Shown piece by piece: positions 42,888-55,884 of a stretch of DNA of 64,000 bases. This stretch comes from Prinia subflava (Eukaryota > Chordata > Aves > Passeriformes > Cisticolidae): NCBI RefSeq assembly GCF_021018805.1, contig NC_086258.1, positions 6,487,081-6,551,080 on the forward strand, read 5' to 3'. Both the position numbers and the translations under genes were made by a program. Positions within the stretch are counted from its first letter, which is position 1. Each line of letters begins with the position of its first letter. The notes under the pieces are model-generated. The model worked only from the letters and a program-made list of their open reading frames with translations, did not search any database and had not been told where the DNA came from.

Positions 42888-42972
42888 GAGCTTAGTGTCC
42901 AAGATTTGCTCCATTTCCTTTGCTTTGGAGGAGCTTAGTGCCCAAGATCTGCTCTGTTCCCTTTGCTTTGAG
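42888..42972. repeat. 43-bp tandem duplication
   Basis: Two adjacent copies begin GAGCTTAGTG at 42888 and 42931. They share CCAAGAT, TGCTC and CCTTTGCTTTG and differ at a handful of sites, so the duplication is not recent. Confidence 0.85.
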
Positions 42973-45900
42973 GCACTGAGGTTCCCCTGCTGCTCTGATT
43001 AAAGTTAAGTTTCAGATAAGTTGGATGGATTTAGGGTGGGAAAAGATCAACATGTATTTGAAACAGTACAATGTGTCAATCTCATACAAGATGCCCATTT
43101 ATAGGCTCCACATAAATGTCAAATATTTAAGCTTAGTATTTATCCTTAGCAATGGTCAACCATCTTCGAATCCCCCTGAGTTCCAGCACTAGTGCTCTGT
43201 GCTGAAATGACTTAAAACACATATTTTGTGGCTCTGCAGCTTTAAATTGCCTTTTTTCTTTCCTTCTCTGAGCCTCTTCTGTCACCTCTGTTTTGCCAGC
43301 AAGTCTTGTGAAAGCAGCATCCCTTGTGATTCAGATCAAATGACTGTCTGGCAGCAGGACAAGGACCCTCCTGAGGGGAGCAATTCAAGGCCAGCCCCCC
43401 GCCCTGGACCCCTCACTGCTTGGGGAGAGGATGCTCTGTACATGGGATTGAGCAAATCTTCCTCCCAGCACAGTGGGAGAGGGTAGCACCAAAATTAACA
43501 GGAATATTTTCTTGGCACTGTCAGCTTGGGAGCTGCAGAGTTAAATTCCTTCCTCAAGCTTTGCCCCTTTGGTAACACCTCCAACACACTGATTATTCAT
43601 GTTAAAAACAAAAACAACAAAGGGATGATTGCCCAAATTTTGTAAAATGGCTATTTCTGCACATTCAGCCTCAGATGGCGTTTGACCCTTAATACAGATG
43701 GTTTCACTTAATGTATTTTGTTTAAACAATCCCTGTTCCTGGAAGTGGTTTCAGAATAGGCTGTTCCTCATTGCTGTTCATGTTTGCTTTTTCTTATGAT
43801 ATTACAAGAAGCTTGAAGAGAGTGGATTCAGAAAAGGGCAGTAATCAGTGTTCACAGGCATTTGTGGAAGCTTTTGTATTTTCCAATTAATACGATGTTG
43901 ACTCCTCAAGCTTTCAAGACTGGAGTGGTTTGGAGTACTTTTGTCCTCAGGCTGTCGAGCTCCCTGTGCTTCTGTTATTCCTCTGTCTGTGCTAAGAGAC
44001 CCCAGGGAGTCCCAGCACATTTGTGTGGAACAGCTTTTCATCTGGGATACCTGGTTTTCCTCCCAGGATAGGCTTCTTGGTGCTCCATCACACAAAAACC
44101 TCCTTTCTCTTGGATGCAAACAAAGCGTGTCTGTGCAAGGGGCGAAAAAAATTCTGTTGTGCTTGGAACCATCTCCTTTTTGTGTCTGTTAGAATTTCTG
44201 CATGTGCAGACATTTTGCAGGTGGTGCTGGGTGTGTGGGTGATACTGAGCACACCCTGAGTGAGCTCCCTCAAATTTAACTTCAGGAATCTTAAAATCCT
44301 GCCCTGTGCCACAGCCACGAGAGGCAGCCCCACTTGATGGAGAGAATGTGAGTGCCCTTGAAGTACGTGAGAATTGTGGTTTTTTAGCTGGAAGTTGGTG
44401 TGTTGGGTGTGTTATTGAATGTCTCACATTCGTGTAGTCCCTTCTAGCAGTGGGTCCCGAGGCTGGGACCTGATTTGTAGTTTGAAGGTTTGTAGTAGTT
44501 ACATTTGGAAAAAAAATGGAGATGCTAAGTCAGGTAATTGTTTATCCACAGTGATTGGAGAAATCTAAAGAAGAATTGGAAATAAAATTATGGCATGTCT
44601 GTTCACATGATGAAGCAGAATAGTTAATATTCACTTATTTTATTTCTTTATTTTTCCTAAAATTATTTTTTTCTTAAAATCCACGCCCTGTTTGAGGGGT
44701 TGACAGTGTAAGCAAAAGTGACCCAAGCTCTCATCATGTCTTTCCAAAACTTGCTAATCCTCCCAGTGACCTTTATAAACACTTCAGGTAGAATCAATAA
44801 ATGAGAGATCACATGGTCTCTGAGGTTTTTCCATTTTATAAATGATGTGTTACAAGGCTTAAAATCCTTTTGTTGTCACCTCCTCAATATCCTCTATTGT
44901 CCATGCAGTGTTCTTGCTTCGTCCCCTTTGACTCCAGGGCTGCTGAAGATTTCTAGTCCTGACGAACGATTTCTAGTCTTTCTCTGAATGTTCCTCTACT
45001 TTGAGATTAATTTTAAAATAGGTTCTCCTGGCACCCTGACTGCTGTATGGTGGGAGGGAAGGATTAGGAGAACACAGCAGCTCTTTCACCATCTGAAAAT
45101 CCTCTGGTCACGCTGGACTTGCAAAGATTGAGCTGAACCAAGGAAGGGAGGAAATGAGGATGTGTGACCTAACAAAAACCAGTTTTTGCTCTGGGTATTC
45201 CCACCTGATGTCAGCTCAGCCCAGAGCCTTCCTTCTCCAGTGTTCCAGGCTGCTTTTGTTAGTTCACTATTTTTCAGTCTTTATTCTTGTAGTAATTCAA
45301 TATAACATCTCTAAGTGGCTGGGCAGGCAGAGGAGCTTGCATATCACTGGCTTGAGACCTCAGTATGGACTGGCAATCAATGAGAAATAGGAAAAGCTGC
45401 GAGTTAAATTACAGAGTTGTGGTATCTTCTGTCTGGAGCTTCATGGAACAACCCCAGAATCAGGAGAGGCTTGGAGTGGAGCTGCAGAGGAACTTTTACT
45501 CCAGAAGGTTTCTCACCAAGCTGTGTTTTCTGGTACTGTTGTCTGTATTGCAGCACTGCTGCATATCTGGGTATCTGTCAGCTCTCTAGGAATTTGAGGC
45601 ATTGCATTCCCTAGATCCAGACTGGAGTGCAGCCAGTTACTCGAGGCTGGATGAAGCACTTCCATTTCAGGTGGAAACAGGTCTCCAGCACAGAATAACT
45701 GTGGTCTATTTGAGGCTCTCTGTATGACTGATGAAATCCATCTGTAGCTGGTCCAGCTCTATATTCACATTTATTTCTTTGGTTTTTTTTTTGTAGCTCT
45801 CTCAGTAGGAAAGGTTGGTAAGATTAAGCTGTTTATACAACTTGTCAATACAGATGGTTTACTCAGTATTCTGAATTAAGCAACAGCTTTGCTGGCCCCC

Positions 45901-46074
45901 TCATGATGCCAGCACTGTTGTTTTTGTGAACATACGCTGAGAAGACTCAACACCACATAGTTGTGTGAGCACCAGTGCCAGCAAGAGTGAGAGAATGGGA
46001 AAGGTGGGACCCAGGCACTCTGTGTTCAGATGGGGTTAACTGGTTGAAGACCCCCACTCTGGGGCAGCAGGATT

Positions 46075-46097
46075 TCTTCTCATCTCATCTCATCTCA
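46075..46097. repeat. (TCTCA)n microsatellite
   Basis: About four copies of the pentanucleotide TCTCA in the ABL1 intron. Confidence 0.8.
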
Positions 46098-49000
46098 GTG
46101 TTTGTGCACTTTCCCGCTTCCTGACCTGCTGCTCCATTGTGCAAGTTTTCAGAGCAGTCACAGGTATTTTAGTTTTCTGTTTGTTTGTTTAAATATTTGT
46201 GCACATCATCAAGATCCTCTTTTCTCCCTGAACAGTGAAGTGAGTCAGCTGAGCCTGACATGAAAGAATTGTCTAGCTCAGCCTTTGGAGCAGGGTGGGA
46301 TGGCTTGGAGGGTGCCTGTGGTTGTTATTCCTTGATATTTGGCACTTCTCCCTATTTTCTGTCTGGTATGAGGGCAGACAGAATCAGCTGGAAACCTCAA
46401 GACCACATGTAACATATCTGCTCTGGGAATGGCTCTGATTAATGATGGGCAGGTAAAGGGGGAGTGAATAGAGAGGAACTTTTGGGGTTACTGGAGATCA
46501 GTAGCACTGATTTCTTTTTTACTCCTTCCTTTATCTTTCCACTTTCTGCCTGGAAAGGCAGAAAACATGCAGAGGAATTGCACAGTCTTGTGCCATTTTC
46601 TAAGTCTATATTTAGATACGACATGCATGATTAAGCATAGCAAAAAAACTCATCCTGAAAGAGCTTAGCTTAATAACTTTTGCCCCCTATGAATTCAGCA
46701 TCAGTTTTTTGCTTTGTCTTAATGGTGCAACCTAGGGAGAATGTTCCCTAGCTTTTCCAAAAAAATTTTGAATTAAAATGCTTCTTTCAATATGTTTTTA
46801 TGTTTAGAAATTGGAAAAGAATGTTCAACCTTTGTGGGAATTTAGCACTTGAACTGAATCCGTCAATGCTCAGCAGTACATGAGTAAATTAGAGATCCTT
46901 TTCCTGCATCCCTGCTCCAGTTGGACTAGGACAGAGGTGTATATATACATTTTGCTTTTGCCTTTCCTCATGGTGAAGTAAGCTTATTTCTGTCTGAAGT
47001 TTCTTCCTGTCAGCCCAGCCTTCACAGGAAAAAATACTGATCCTGCCTTTACGTCACTGTCCCAGCAGGACTCTCAAAACTTCTTATATTGTGTCCTGAC
47101 AACAAAATGAAATGCTGAACTGTTTGGAGGGAACCATTGCTGCAGGCAGTTCTAATTAACTGGAAGCTTTTCCTCTCTGGGAGCATATATTTACTTTCTT
47201 ACACTGGGAATAATAAGCAATTAGTGCTATGGAGCACCAGGCACTTACCTGCACATCTGAGGGAGACTGAGAGTAGATCCTGAGGGTGGATAAGTAGAGT
47301 AATTCAAATCAAGTGGCTTTAGATGGCTTTATACAGTGGATTTTATGCTTATATGGATGCTTTTTTTATTTCTATAGTTACAAAGGGCTTCTACTACTTT
47401 CTCAAAATAATGTGTATTCCCTTGTGGATAAATTAGTGACGTCTGGAATTCCTGAGCAGAAGGCGCTGGAGTTTGGGGCTTTGGGTTGGGTTTCTGAGGT
47501 TTTTTCCCCTTGGTTTTGAAAAATATTTAATTTAAAAGAAGAGAAAAGAGCACACTCATTGCAGTGTCAAAATATCTGTATGTTGTAAAGGTTTCTGCCC
47601 ATTGATATTGACAGCATTCAAAGGCACTAACTGTCTAGGATTAGATCCCTAGAGAAAAATGATCTCTGCAATCGAATTTATCCTATTCTCTTGTGGCTGT
47701 GTATGTGTTTCTTGAAATTTTCTGCATTTCAGTAAATTAGGCTAATCTTTGCTGAATTCAGTGCTGAAAAACCTTAGGTGAGTGAGTACAGAAATGATGT
47801 GTGGCTGGGAAGGGACCCTTCACCTGCCCTGAAATGCCTGTGAAAATGTTAATACCGCTGCGAGACCTCCTTTGTGTGATCAGCTTCAAGGCAAAGGAGT
47901 GCGATTGCTCCTCGGCCTGATGGATTATTTGTTTATTCGTGCATCATTATTTGCTCTGTGTGGCTTTTATCCATTTGCTTTTCAAGTCCTTTGGTGATTC
48001 CCACACCTGTGGCAGCAGCAGGACGCGTCCATGGATCTGTGCCCCAGCCTGAACTCTCCAGCTGGGGGAGAAAACGCAGCACAACCTGGGGATAGCCATG
48101 AGGAGAAAGGATCTCCAGCTGATCCCAAAGCTGCAATTCCATCGCTGATGCACACCAGGTTTTCCAGGGGCTCAGGGGCTCAGGACACGTCGGTGTTCCC
48201 GCAGTGGGAATGGCGAGGTGCGGGCGTGGATCGGGCGTGTGTTTACAGCCAGCCCTGGATAAACCTCTCCTCCTCCACGTTCCTCCTAATCCCCGCTGGG
48301 TCTCATGCGGCAGCGGTTCAGTAATACTTGTTTTCTTTTCTTCTTCTCCCCTTCCACCCCCTCCTCATGTGTAATTTGATCTCCGAGGCCTGCTCTTCTG
48401 CTTTGGCAGATTTTTCAGCCCTTGAATGGAAGAAATTAACCTCTTACTTACTGCCAGGACTAACCCCTGTTCACTGGTCCCTCTGGCTCTTCCTGCAGTT
48501 GTGCTCGGACTTACACAAGAAAAGCCCACAAGGGCATCAGCTCTGAGCTCCCCGTTTTAACCTCTTCTCTTACTTTTATTTTTTCATCTGCATTTCCTCG
48601 CCTTTTCATTTAAAAGAAACACGGAAATGCTCCCACTCAAGATCTGAGTCAGTACTTGGCAAAGATGTTTCTCTAAAATTTGTTTGCTGATCCTTTCCAA
48701 GCATGTATGTTTTCTGATTGTGTCCTGGCTGTCTGTGATTCCTCCCTTCCCTGGGCTAGCAGAAAATACTGAACTTCAGCAGGATCCCTAACCTGATGGA
48801 ATTCTACCCAATGCACAGGAACTTCCAGTCCCTCTCTCTCTTTTGCAACCTTGATTAACTGCCTGGACAATGGAAGTTCACTCATTAACAGTCAGTAGGA
48901 ATTGATATGATTTTTGTGTCTTTAAGGTACGCTGCTGGTTTTTTCAGATCTGAAAAGTGCAAGAAACTTCTTTTTTTTTTTTTTTTCCTTTGCCTGCAGA

Positions 49001-49169
49001 TGTTTCAAAAAGCATTCAGTGGAAGAGGCCCAAAACTTTTTCAGTGATGGGTGATGAGCCCCTTTGGACTTGAATTTAACCTTGCAGGCTTCAAATGCTA
49101 ATACTCCAAGCAATTCCCTGTGGAGCTCATGACCCGTCTTGTGTTTTTACATGAGTACAGTGAATACAG

Positions 49170-49230
49170 ATCACCATTGCAGGAATTTAGTAGTTTGTAA
49201 AGACATATCACCATTGAAAGAATTTAGTAG
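49170..49230. repeat. Spaced direct repeat, 24 bp, period 37
   Basis: ATCACCATTG followed by GAATTTAGTAG occurs at 49170-49193 and again at 49207-49230 with two differences. It is a small local duplication. Confidence 0.8.
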
Positions 49231-51782
49231 TACCTTCTGCCTTGTTACTACCTTAAAAAATAAGGATTCTGCTCTGTTGCTTGAAAGGAATTTCAAATAG
49301 TTGAACATTCCATCTCTGAAATCCCACCACTTCCCAGCCACCTCCTTCGCTCATGAAAATTGCAAATAACAAACATCTGTTAAATCAAGGAGAAAAACCA
49401 ACAAATGCACATGCTTTAATGCAAAATCCTTGGCTTTTCCGTTTATGTGTAGAGTGGACTTTTTGTTACCTGGCTTTTCTTGGTTTTTTTAAACTTTCTA
49501 CTGATGAGAGTGGGACTTAGTAAGTCCAAGTACCAGAAGTGTTTAATATCTCCCTGTACGTGCAGATGCCTCTCTGTGATCTTGCAGGGCTATTCCAGCT
49601 GTGCTGGGTGGTGAGTGAAAGAAGAAAAACACTCTTTGCCCTCAGGTGCTAACTTGCCTTTGTTTAAATTCATGTGTGGGTTTTTTTAAAATTTTATTTA
49701 CAATAATACCTATTGTAGAATGCTCAGAGTAGCAGCGAGAGGCGTTTGTTTTTAACATGCTATTTTAACTAGCTGTTATAAACATGTCAGTGGGATCTTG
49801 AGAAGAGCTTAAACAGGAAGGTAGAACAGTGGGCTCTAAAAATGGTTTGTGTGTGAATTGGAAAAGGAGAGACAGAGGTTTCTACATAAAAAGAGAGAAG
49901 AGAGGCACTGGCAGCAGTGGTGGAGTGGAATTAGGGCAGTGGTGGAGAAAGGCTGGCATTACACACATCTCTGGCACAAAGGCTCATCTGGGCAGAATAA
50001 TAAAACCACTCCAGCCCTGTTTATCTGGGTGTGCATTCCTAATGCCAGTGGTATTGTGGATTCCTAGAGCTCACCAAGGAAGTGGTAGCTGTAGATCCCT
50101 CAGTATTCTGGTTGCTTGGGCTTTCTCCTGTGGTGTGTAAACACCCTTGGAGATTTTACCAGGCTGATGTAGAGCTCATTCTGTGTGAAAACACCAGCAA
50201 GGACTTTTCTCACCCTCTCCTCATTACATGGTATGTTACAAATAAATCCCAAATCTCATTGTCCTCTCGTGTGGTGCTGTCATAGCCAAGGAAGTGAAGA
50301 ACCTTGGAGTATTGTTTGGACTTGTTTTCACTTATCCTTTGGAGTAGCTACGAGGTGTCTGAACAATCACTTCAGACTAAGAGGTGATGGACTCAGAGAC
50401 AGTTGTTTCAGTCTGAGCTGGCTGGGTGTGGGATGTGCACTCACCTCTAGCCCTGCCAACCCTGGGCTCACCTTGTGCCCTGCTTTCTTTGGCAGAAGGA
50501 ATTTCTCTACCATAACAGAGCTCTCATGACTCAACGTGCTCCACTCACTGAAGATGTATTCACTGTCAGCAGCTCTACAAGAGTCCACCAGAATTTTTGT
50601 GCTGTATGTGCCAAGAGGGTAGAGTTGAGTAGCCAGCATTTGAAAACTGCTAGTCCTCTCTGTCTGATAGACAGCACTATCTTCCCAAACGTTTGGCATT
50701 TTGTGTCTAAGAGTGGATGAAGTTGTTTAATTGTGGAGGATCTGAAAATCCAAAAGAAAACTAGAACCTGTCAGACAAAGCAGGACTAACCCCCAGGAAA
50801 ACAGGCAGTGCTGCATTTGCTGTTGGATCAAAGCCTAGCTTTGTTACAGCTGCATCTGCAGCACATGCTGTGGTCATTCATGGATTTCAACATAGGCTTC
50901 TTTGATTATTTGCATATAAGAAATACACATACACACATTTTTTATCAGGTTATGATGTTAGGATGTGTTATTCCACTATGTGAAAAATGCCATGAGAAGA
51001 GAGCTGTGTGGCATGGATGTATTTTTAATCCTAAAGACAGTGACCTATGAATGCTCCAAATCACCCATGGGTTCAAATGCCCCATGTAATCTTACCACTT
51101 ACTAAGAAAAATGCATCTCATTAATTATGTGATTCTACATTTTGTTGCTCTAGAGACAAAAACCCCGCTGTTTTACAGCTGGCACTGAATTAGTCTTTAT
51201 CACCTGTGGGGAAATTCTCAACTACATTTATAGAAGAGAAAGATAAGGCACAGGTAACTATATCTGTAAGCAAGAATTTGCTCTTTTTGTGGCAGGCTTC
51301 TTTACTCCTTTGCTTTAACCACTAGTTTGTGATACTTCTGTTTCAAGTGACTTTTTCCATCCCAAATCAGCTGAATGTGCCTATCAAAAAATGCCCAGAG
51401 TTTGGGACTTGAAACTCTGTTAACTTTCCACGTTTCAGAAGAGGATTTTAAAACAAAGTTAAGCTCAGATTTTAAATGGGTGACAAACACTCAAGCTGTT
51501 TTTAGCAGTATCACTACAAAATTCACTCCAGCTGCTAACATGTGAGATCATGCCAAAACTCACTTTTTCTTCATGGAGTCCAGTCCTTTCACTGCTGCTG
51601 TCGTGTGTGTGTGTGATCATTCTATTTTGGATAAAAATCTGTCCTCAAATTCTGGGTAATGTTAAGAACATAAAGAATAAATATCTGTCTGCTAGAAGCA
51701 GCTCAAACACAAAAGCCGTTGGCTAAATAGGTTTATGCTCTTGTAGGAGCATGAACAATAAAGGCTAATGGATACTGGATTG

Positions 51783-52065
51783 CATTAATGAGAGCAGAGC
51801 CAGCAGGTCGAGGGAAGTGATTATTTCCCTCTTTTTGGCTCTTGTGAAGCCACATCTGGAGCTCCTTCCCCTGCAGCAGATGCCGAGACCCTGGAGGGAG
51901 CCTGGAGGGGGCTGGAGCCAGCGCTGCCCCCGGGGCCGAGGGAGAGAGGGGATGGAAGAGGTCCCAGAGCTTTCATAACCACCCAACTGGTGGCTGGAAA
52001 GACTCTTCTCAGAGGTACACAGCAAAAGGAGGAGAAGCAACACTTAAAACTTGCCACAGGGAAAA
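51783..52065 (+). mobile_element. Rearranged, diverged CR1 LINE fragment
   Basis: CR1-like blocks are 'GAGCAGAGCCAGCAGGTCGA', 'GGAAGTGATTATTTCCCTCT' and 'GAAGCCACATCTGGAGCTCC', then after a short altered segment 'GAAAGACTCTTCTCAGAGGT' and 'ACTTAAAACTTGCCACAGGG'. Parts of the normal order between them are missing or scrambled, so it appears internally deleted. Exact limits are approximate. Confidence 0.65.
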
Positions 52066-54400
52066 GCTGGGTAGGTATGAGAGGATCAAAAGTTTTTAAC
52101 TGCCCAGCAGACTTGGTTTAGCTGCATAAAGCCTGGAAAATCCTGATGTAGGGTGATAGCCTCCCTCTGAGCATGAGCTGGAGCCGGAGACCTCCTGAGC
52201 CTGCTCCCAACCAAATTGTTTTGCCATTCCGCAGCAGAGAGCCTGAGTTGAAGGTTACATCAGTCACTGTAGTCCAGAAATCTGCACACATTTCATGACT
52301 GATCATGTTCTAAGATGTGTGTATGACAAACAAATGTGCGAGGGATTAATAGCTGACAGCAGTAAGAGTGGCAGAGGTCGTGTGACACTAGCAGTATGGC
52401 TTTTATTTCTGTATCACAAGTTAATTTCATGGCATTCAGGAATGGCAGAGGGTATTTGCTCAAAGTATTTACAGCCCCGTTTGCCATGACACAAAAGAGG
52501 AAACGTTGAAGGATGATGTTTGTAGCACAGGGACCACACAAGCATGCCTGCCTGGAAGCATAAAGGGAATTAATTTGTTTATCTACAGAGGAAGCTATCC
52601 CGGATAGCTCTTTGTGTTTAACTCCCCAAGTGGATGTGTTTCTCCTACAGTGAGGTTCTTCTGCAGGCGGGTTAATTTAATTTGAGATGAGGCATTCTTC
52701 CTCAGGAATAAGAACCCCAGGAGTTCATCAGAAATGTAATCCGCATTAATTCTGCTGGCACTCATTGTATTAACCTTAATTGTGATGGCTGGGTGGTGTT
52801 CGTGGGGGGCAGCCTTTGTACTGCGGGGAATGCTTTGGGGATTCTGTGTTCCTACAGCTGCAGGAAAAGCGGGACAGGGATGGGGATGCTCGTCTCATGG
52901 AAAAGAAATTGTGTGCAGGGTGCTTGGTCTGCTCTTAAAACCTCATTCCATCCCAGTTCCTTCAACATGACACTGGGCTGAAACATGTGAGGACTGAGCT
53001 CCTCCTGTGATTTATGTAACCTTTCTCCTCCAAATCTGTGTTTAACTCCTCTTTCTTTCCTGTTTTTGTGTTGTTTTTTTTTTCCTCTCCCCCAGTGCAG
53101 TTGCACACAAGCTTCCTGCTAGGCAGGCAAGGAACAAGTAGATAGGTGTTGGTTTCTCTTAAAACTCTGGTGCTTCCATAAAATAGAAATTCTCCAGAAG
53201 TCGAGGGAGGATGGGATAGAGTGGGGAGAGCTATATTGTTGTTTTCCCAATGGCCATGCAGGCTGCCAGCAGTGGGGATGGGAGCCTCAGCTCTTTGCTG
53301 AACTGTCTGAATTGAGGAAAGTTTGAAGTTCTCTTCCTGTTTTCTGGTGTATTAAATAGGAATATCCATGTTCATTTTTCTGAGAAAAAGGTGAAAGCGC
53401 TTTGAACATCATGCTGTCCTTACTGGTATTTCTTTGCTAGAAATGTGACTTGTGGTATTTAAAAAAAAACAAAAAAAGCAAATGCTCTTATTGCACTTCA
53501 GTATGGGTTGAGAGATCAAGGATTTTTTTTCCCAGCTGTCTTTCATGTTTTCACCCCATGGATCAGAAGACTGAGGCAAAGTGATGCTGTAAAATAATGT
53601 TTAAAGAGTCTGAGCAATGTTTGCTGTTTTGAAGGCACAGACCTCAGATGCTGGAAGCATGCAGTTTCCCCTAAAGTATTCAATGTTTGAAAACGTTGGA
53701 GGGCAAAAGAGCACAAGCACTAGTTAGAAACTTTGCCAAAATAAACTGTCAGATGTGAAGGCAAGTTTTCAGAGACAAAAATGAAGATATGCTGCTCTGT
53801 TGACTCTGTGTGTGACACACCGAGGGCTCCACTCATTGTGGTGTGGTTTATACCGGGATCAGCTTCCCAGGTTTTCCCCAAGCTCTGTGTTTTGCACCCC
53901 TAATGAACTCTGCACCCTTGAGCACTTCTTGCTCCAATCACCAAAAGCACCCCAAGCTTTGGAAAGGGGGTTTTTTAAAATGGAAATAATGCAGTTATAT
54001 ACATAGCCAATATGCTATCTCCTTTAGAGAGAGACATAGGTAGGTAGGTAGGTAGATAGATAATATCTATATAACAAAAATGCTGCTTGTTTAAATGGGA
54101 CACACACAATAATGCCAGAAAACAATCTATAAAAAAATGCATGAGCAGAGAGCATTAACTGGTGTGTAGCCTTGAGAAACGTGCAGGGAAAGGGCACAGC
54201 TTGCAGGGAAAAACAATACTAGGTAGCAGGAGAGTGAAAAACTTTTGGGCCCTTGTGCCAGAGGAGCAGCAGTAGGCGCATTAGCCGAAACCTGAATCCC
54301 TGAGCCTGTAATTAGCGCAGAGATGCTAAGGCAGCATCCCCAGGCTGGAGCCGCGGCTCCCCCGCCGTTTCTGTGCCGGGTTCCGAATGGGCACCGCTCC
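52066..54400 (+). other. ABL1: ABL1 first intron, last part before the minisatellite
   Basis: No exon or RNA gene is seen. A TAGG/TAGA tetranucleotide tract lies at about 54036-54062. The sequence turns GC-rich from about 54340, leading into the minisatellite. Confidence 0.7.
54036..54062. repeat. (TAGG)n(TAGA)n microsatellite
   Basis: Four TAGG units followed by two or three TAGA units. Confidence 0.85.
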
Positions 54401-55619
54401 GGGGCTGCCTGTGTGTGAGCAGCCCTGTTCGAGCTGCAGAGTGCCCGCTGTGCAGCTCTGGGGCTGCCTGTGTGTGAGCAGCCCTGTTCGAGCTGCAGAG
54501 TGCCCGCTGTGCATCTCTGGGGGTGCCTGTGTGTGAGCAGCCCTGTTCGAGCTGCAGAGTGCCCGCTGTGCAGCTCTGGGGCTGCCTGTGTGTGAGCAGC
54601 CCTGTTCGAGCTGCAGAGTGCAGTTCTGGGGGTGCCTGTGTGTGAGCAGCCCTGTTCGAGCTGCAGAGTGCAGTTCTGGGGGTGCCTGTGTGTGAGCAGC
54701 CCTGTTCGAGCTGCGGAGTGCATCTCTGGGGGTGCCTGTGTGTGAGCAGCCCTGTTCGAGCTGCGGAGTGCATCTCTGGGGGTGCCTGTGTGTGAGCAGC
54801 CCTGTTCGAGCTGCGGAGTGCAGTTCTGGGGCTGCCTGTGTGTGAGCAGCCCTGTTCGAGCTGCGGAGTGCAGTTCTGGGGGTGCCTGTGTGTGAGCAGC
54901 CCCTGTTCGAGCTGCAGAGTGCAGTTCTGGGGGTGCCTGTGTGTGAGCAGCCCTGTTCGAGCTGCGGAGTGCCCGCTGTGCAGCTCTGGGGGTGCCTGTG
55001 TGTGAGCAGCCCTGTTCGAGCTGCGGAGTGCAGTTCTGGGGGTGCCTGTGTGTGAGCAGCCCCTGTTCGAGCTGCAGAGTGCAGTTCTGGGGGTGCCTGT
55101 GTGTGAGCAGCCCTGTTCGAGCTGCGGAGTGCCCGCTGTGCAGCTCTGGGGGTGCCTGTATTGGAGCAGCCCTGTTCGAGCTGCAGAGTGCCCGCTGTGC
55201 AGTTCTGGGGGTGCCTGTATTGGAGCAGCCCTGTTCGAGCTGCAGAGTGCCCGCTGTGCAGTTCTGGGGGTGCCTGTGTGTGAGCAGCCCTGTTCGAGCT
55301 GCGGAGTGCCCGCTCTGCCGCTCTGGGGGTGCCTGTGTGTGAGCAGCCCTGTTCGAGCTGCGGAGTGCCCGCTGTGCAGCTCTGGGGGTGCCTGTATTGG
55401 AGCAGCCCTGTTCGAGCTGCAGAGTGCCCGCTGTGCAGCTCTGGGGGTGCCTGTGTGTGAGCAGCCCTGTTCGAGCTGCAGAGTGCCCGCTGTGCAGCTC
55501 TGGGGGTGCCTGTATTGGAGCAGCCCTGTTCGAGCTGCAGAGTGCCCGCTGTGCAGCTCTGGGGGTGCCTGTGTGTGAGCAGCCCTGTTCGAGCTGCGGA
55601 GTGCCCGCTCCGCAGCCCC
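54401..55619. repeat. 22-copy 50/59-bp minisatellite with higher-order structure
   Basis: Units begin GGGGGTGCCTGTGTGTGAGC, continue AGCCCTGTTCGAGCTGC and end AGTGCAGTTCT or AGTGCCCGCTGTGCAGCTCT. Thirteen units are 59 bp, seven are 50 bp and two are 51 bp (one extra C); the 9-bp difference is CCCGCTGTG. The order is 59x3, 50x6, 51, 59, 50, 51, 59x9. Units 9-11 (54828-54987) and 12-14 (54988-55147) are a 160-bp higher-order duplicate. Units 15, 16, 19 and 21 carry GTATTGG in place of GTGTGTG, giving an alternating 118-bp pair at 55384-55619. The last unit decays into the CpG island. Frames of several hundred codons on both strands are products of the repeat. Confidence 0.97.
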
Positions 55620-55884
55620 GCAGCCCCGCGGCTCTGCCGGGCGGCGCGGTCGCTCCCTCAGTGCCGCCTTGGCTCCGAACCTGTTGGTTCCCCCCCGGCC
55701 TCGGCGGCGCTGCGAGAGGCGCAGGCAGGAGGAGGTTAAGCGGCGAGGGCGTTGCTGTGTGCCTGATGTCATGGAGGCCGGCGGGGCCGAGCGAGGGGCC
55801 CTTTGTTGGCAGCGGAGCCCCAGCAGCGCCCGGCGGCTGCCGCGCACGGCCGGCACCGCTGACTCTGCCCGACTTGGTTGGCTC

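Larger units (their letters stand above)
36411..51782 (+). other. ABL1: ABL1 first intron, 3' half, no gene seen
   Basis: About 15 kb of intron with no supportable exon. It holds a foldback at 36997-37059, a 43-bp tandem duplication at 42888-42972, a short (TCTCA)n tract at about 46075-46097, a 24-bp duplicate pair at 49170-49230 and several T runs (for example 48970-48986). Frames up to about 175 codons, such as 38435-38959, have no domain signature. Confidence 0.7.

Noticed and set aside
44310..44328. CCACGAGAGGCAG as a third CTCF site
   Set aside because: It is one base short of the core spacing and a weaker match than those at 4882 and 28913.
54401..55619. CRISPR array or tRNA cluster
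   Set aside because: Units are contiguous with no unique spacers, the genome is avian, and the B-box-like core has no tRNA fold or A box.
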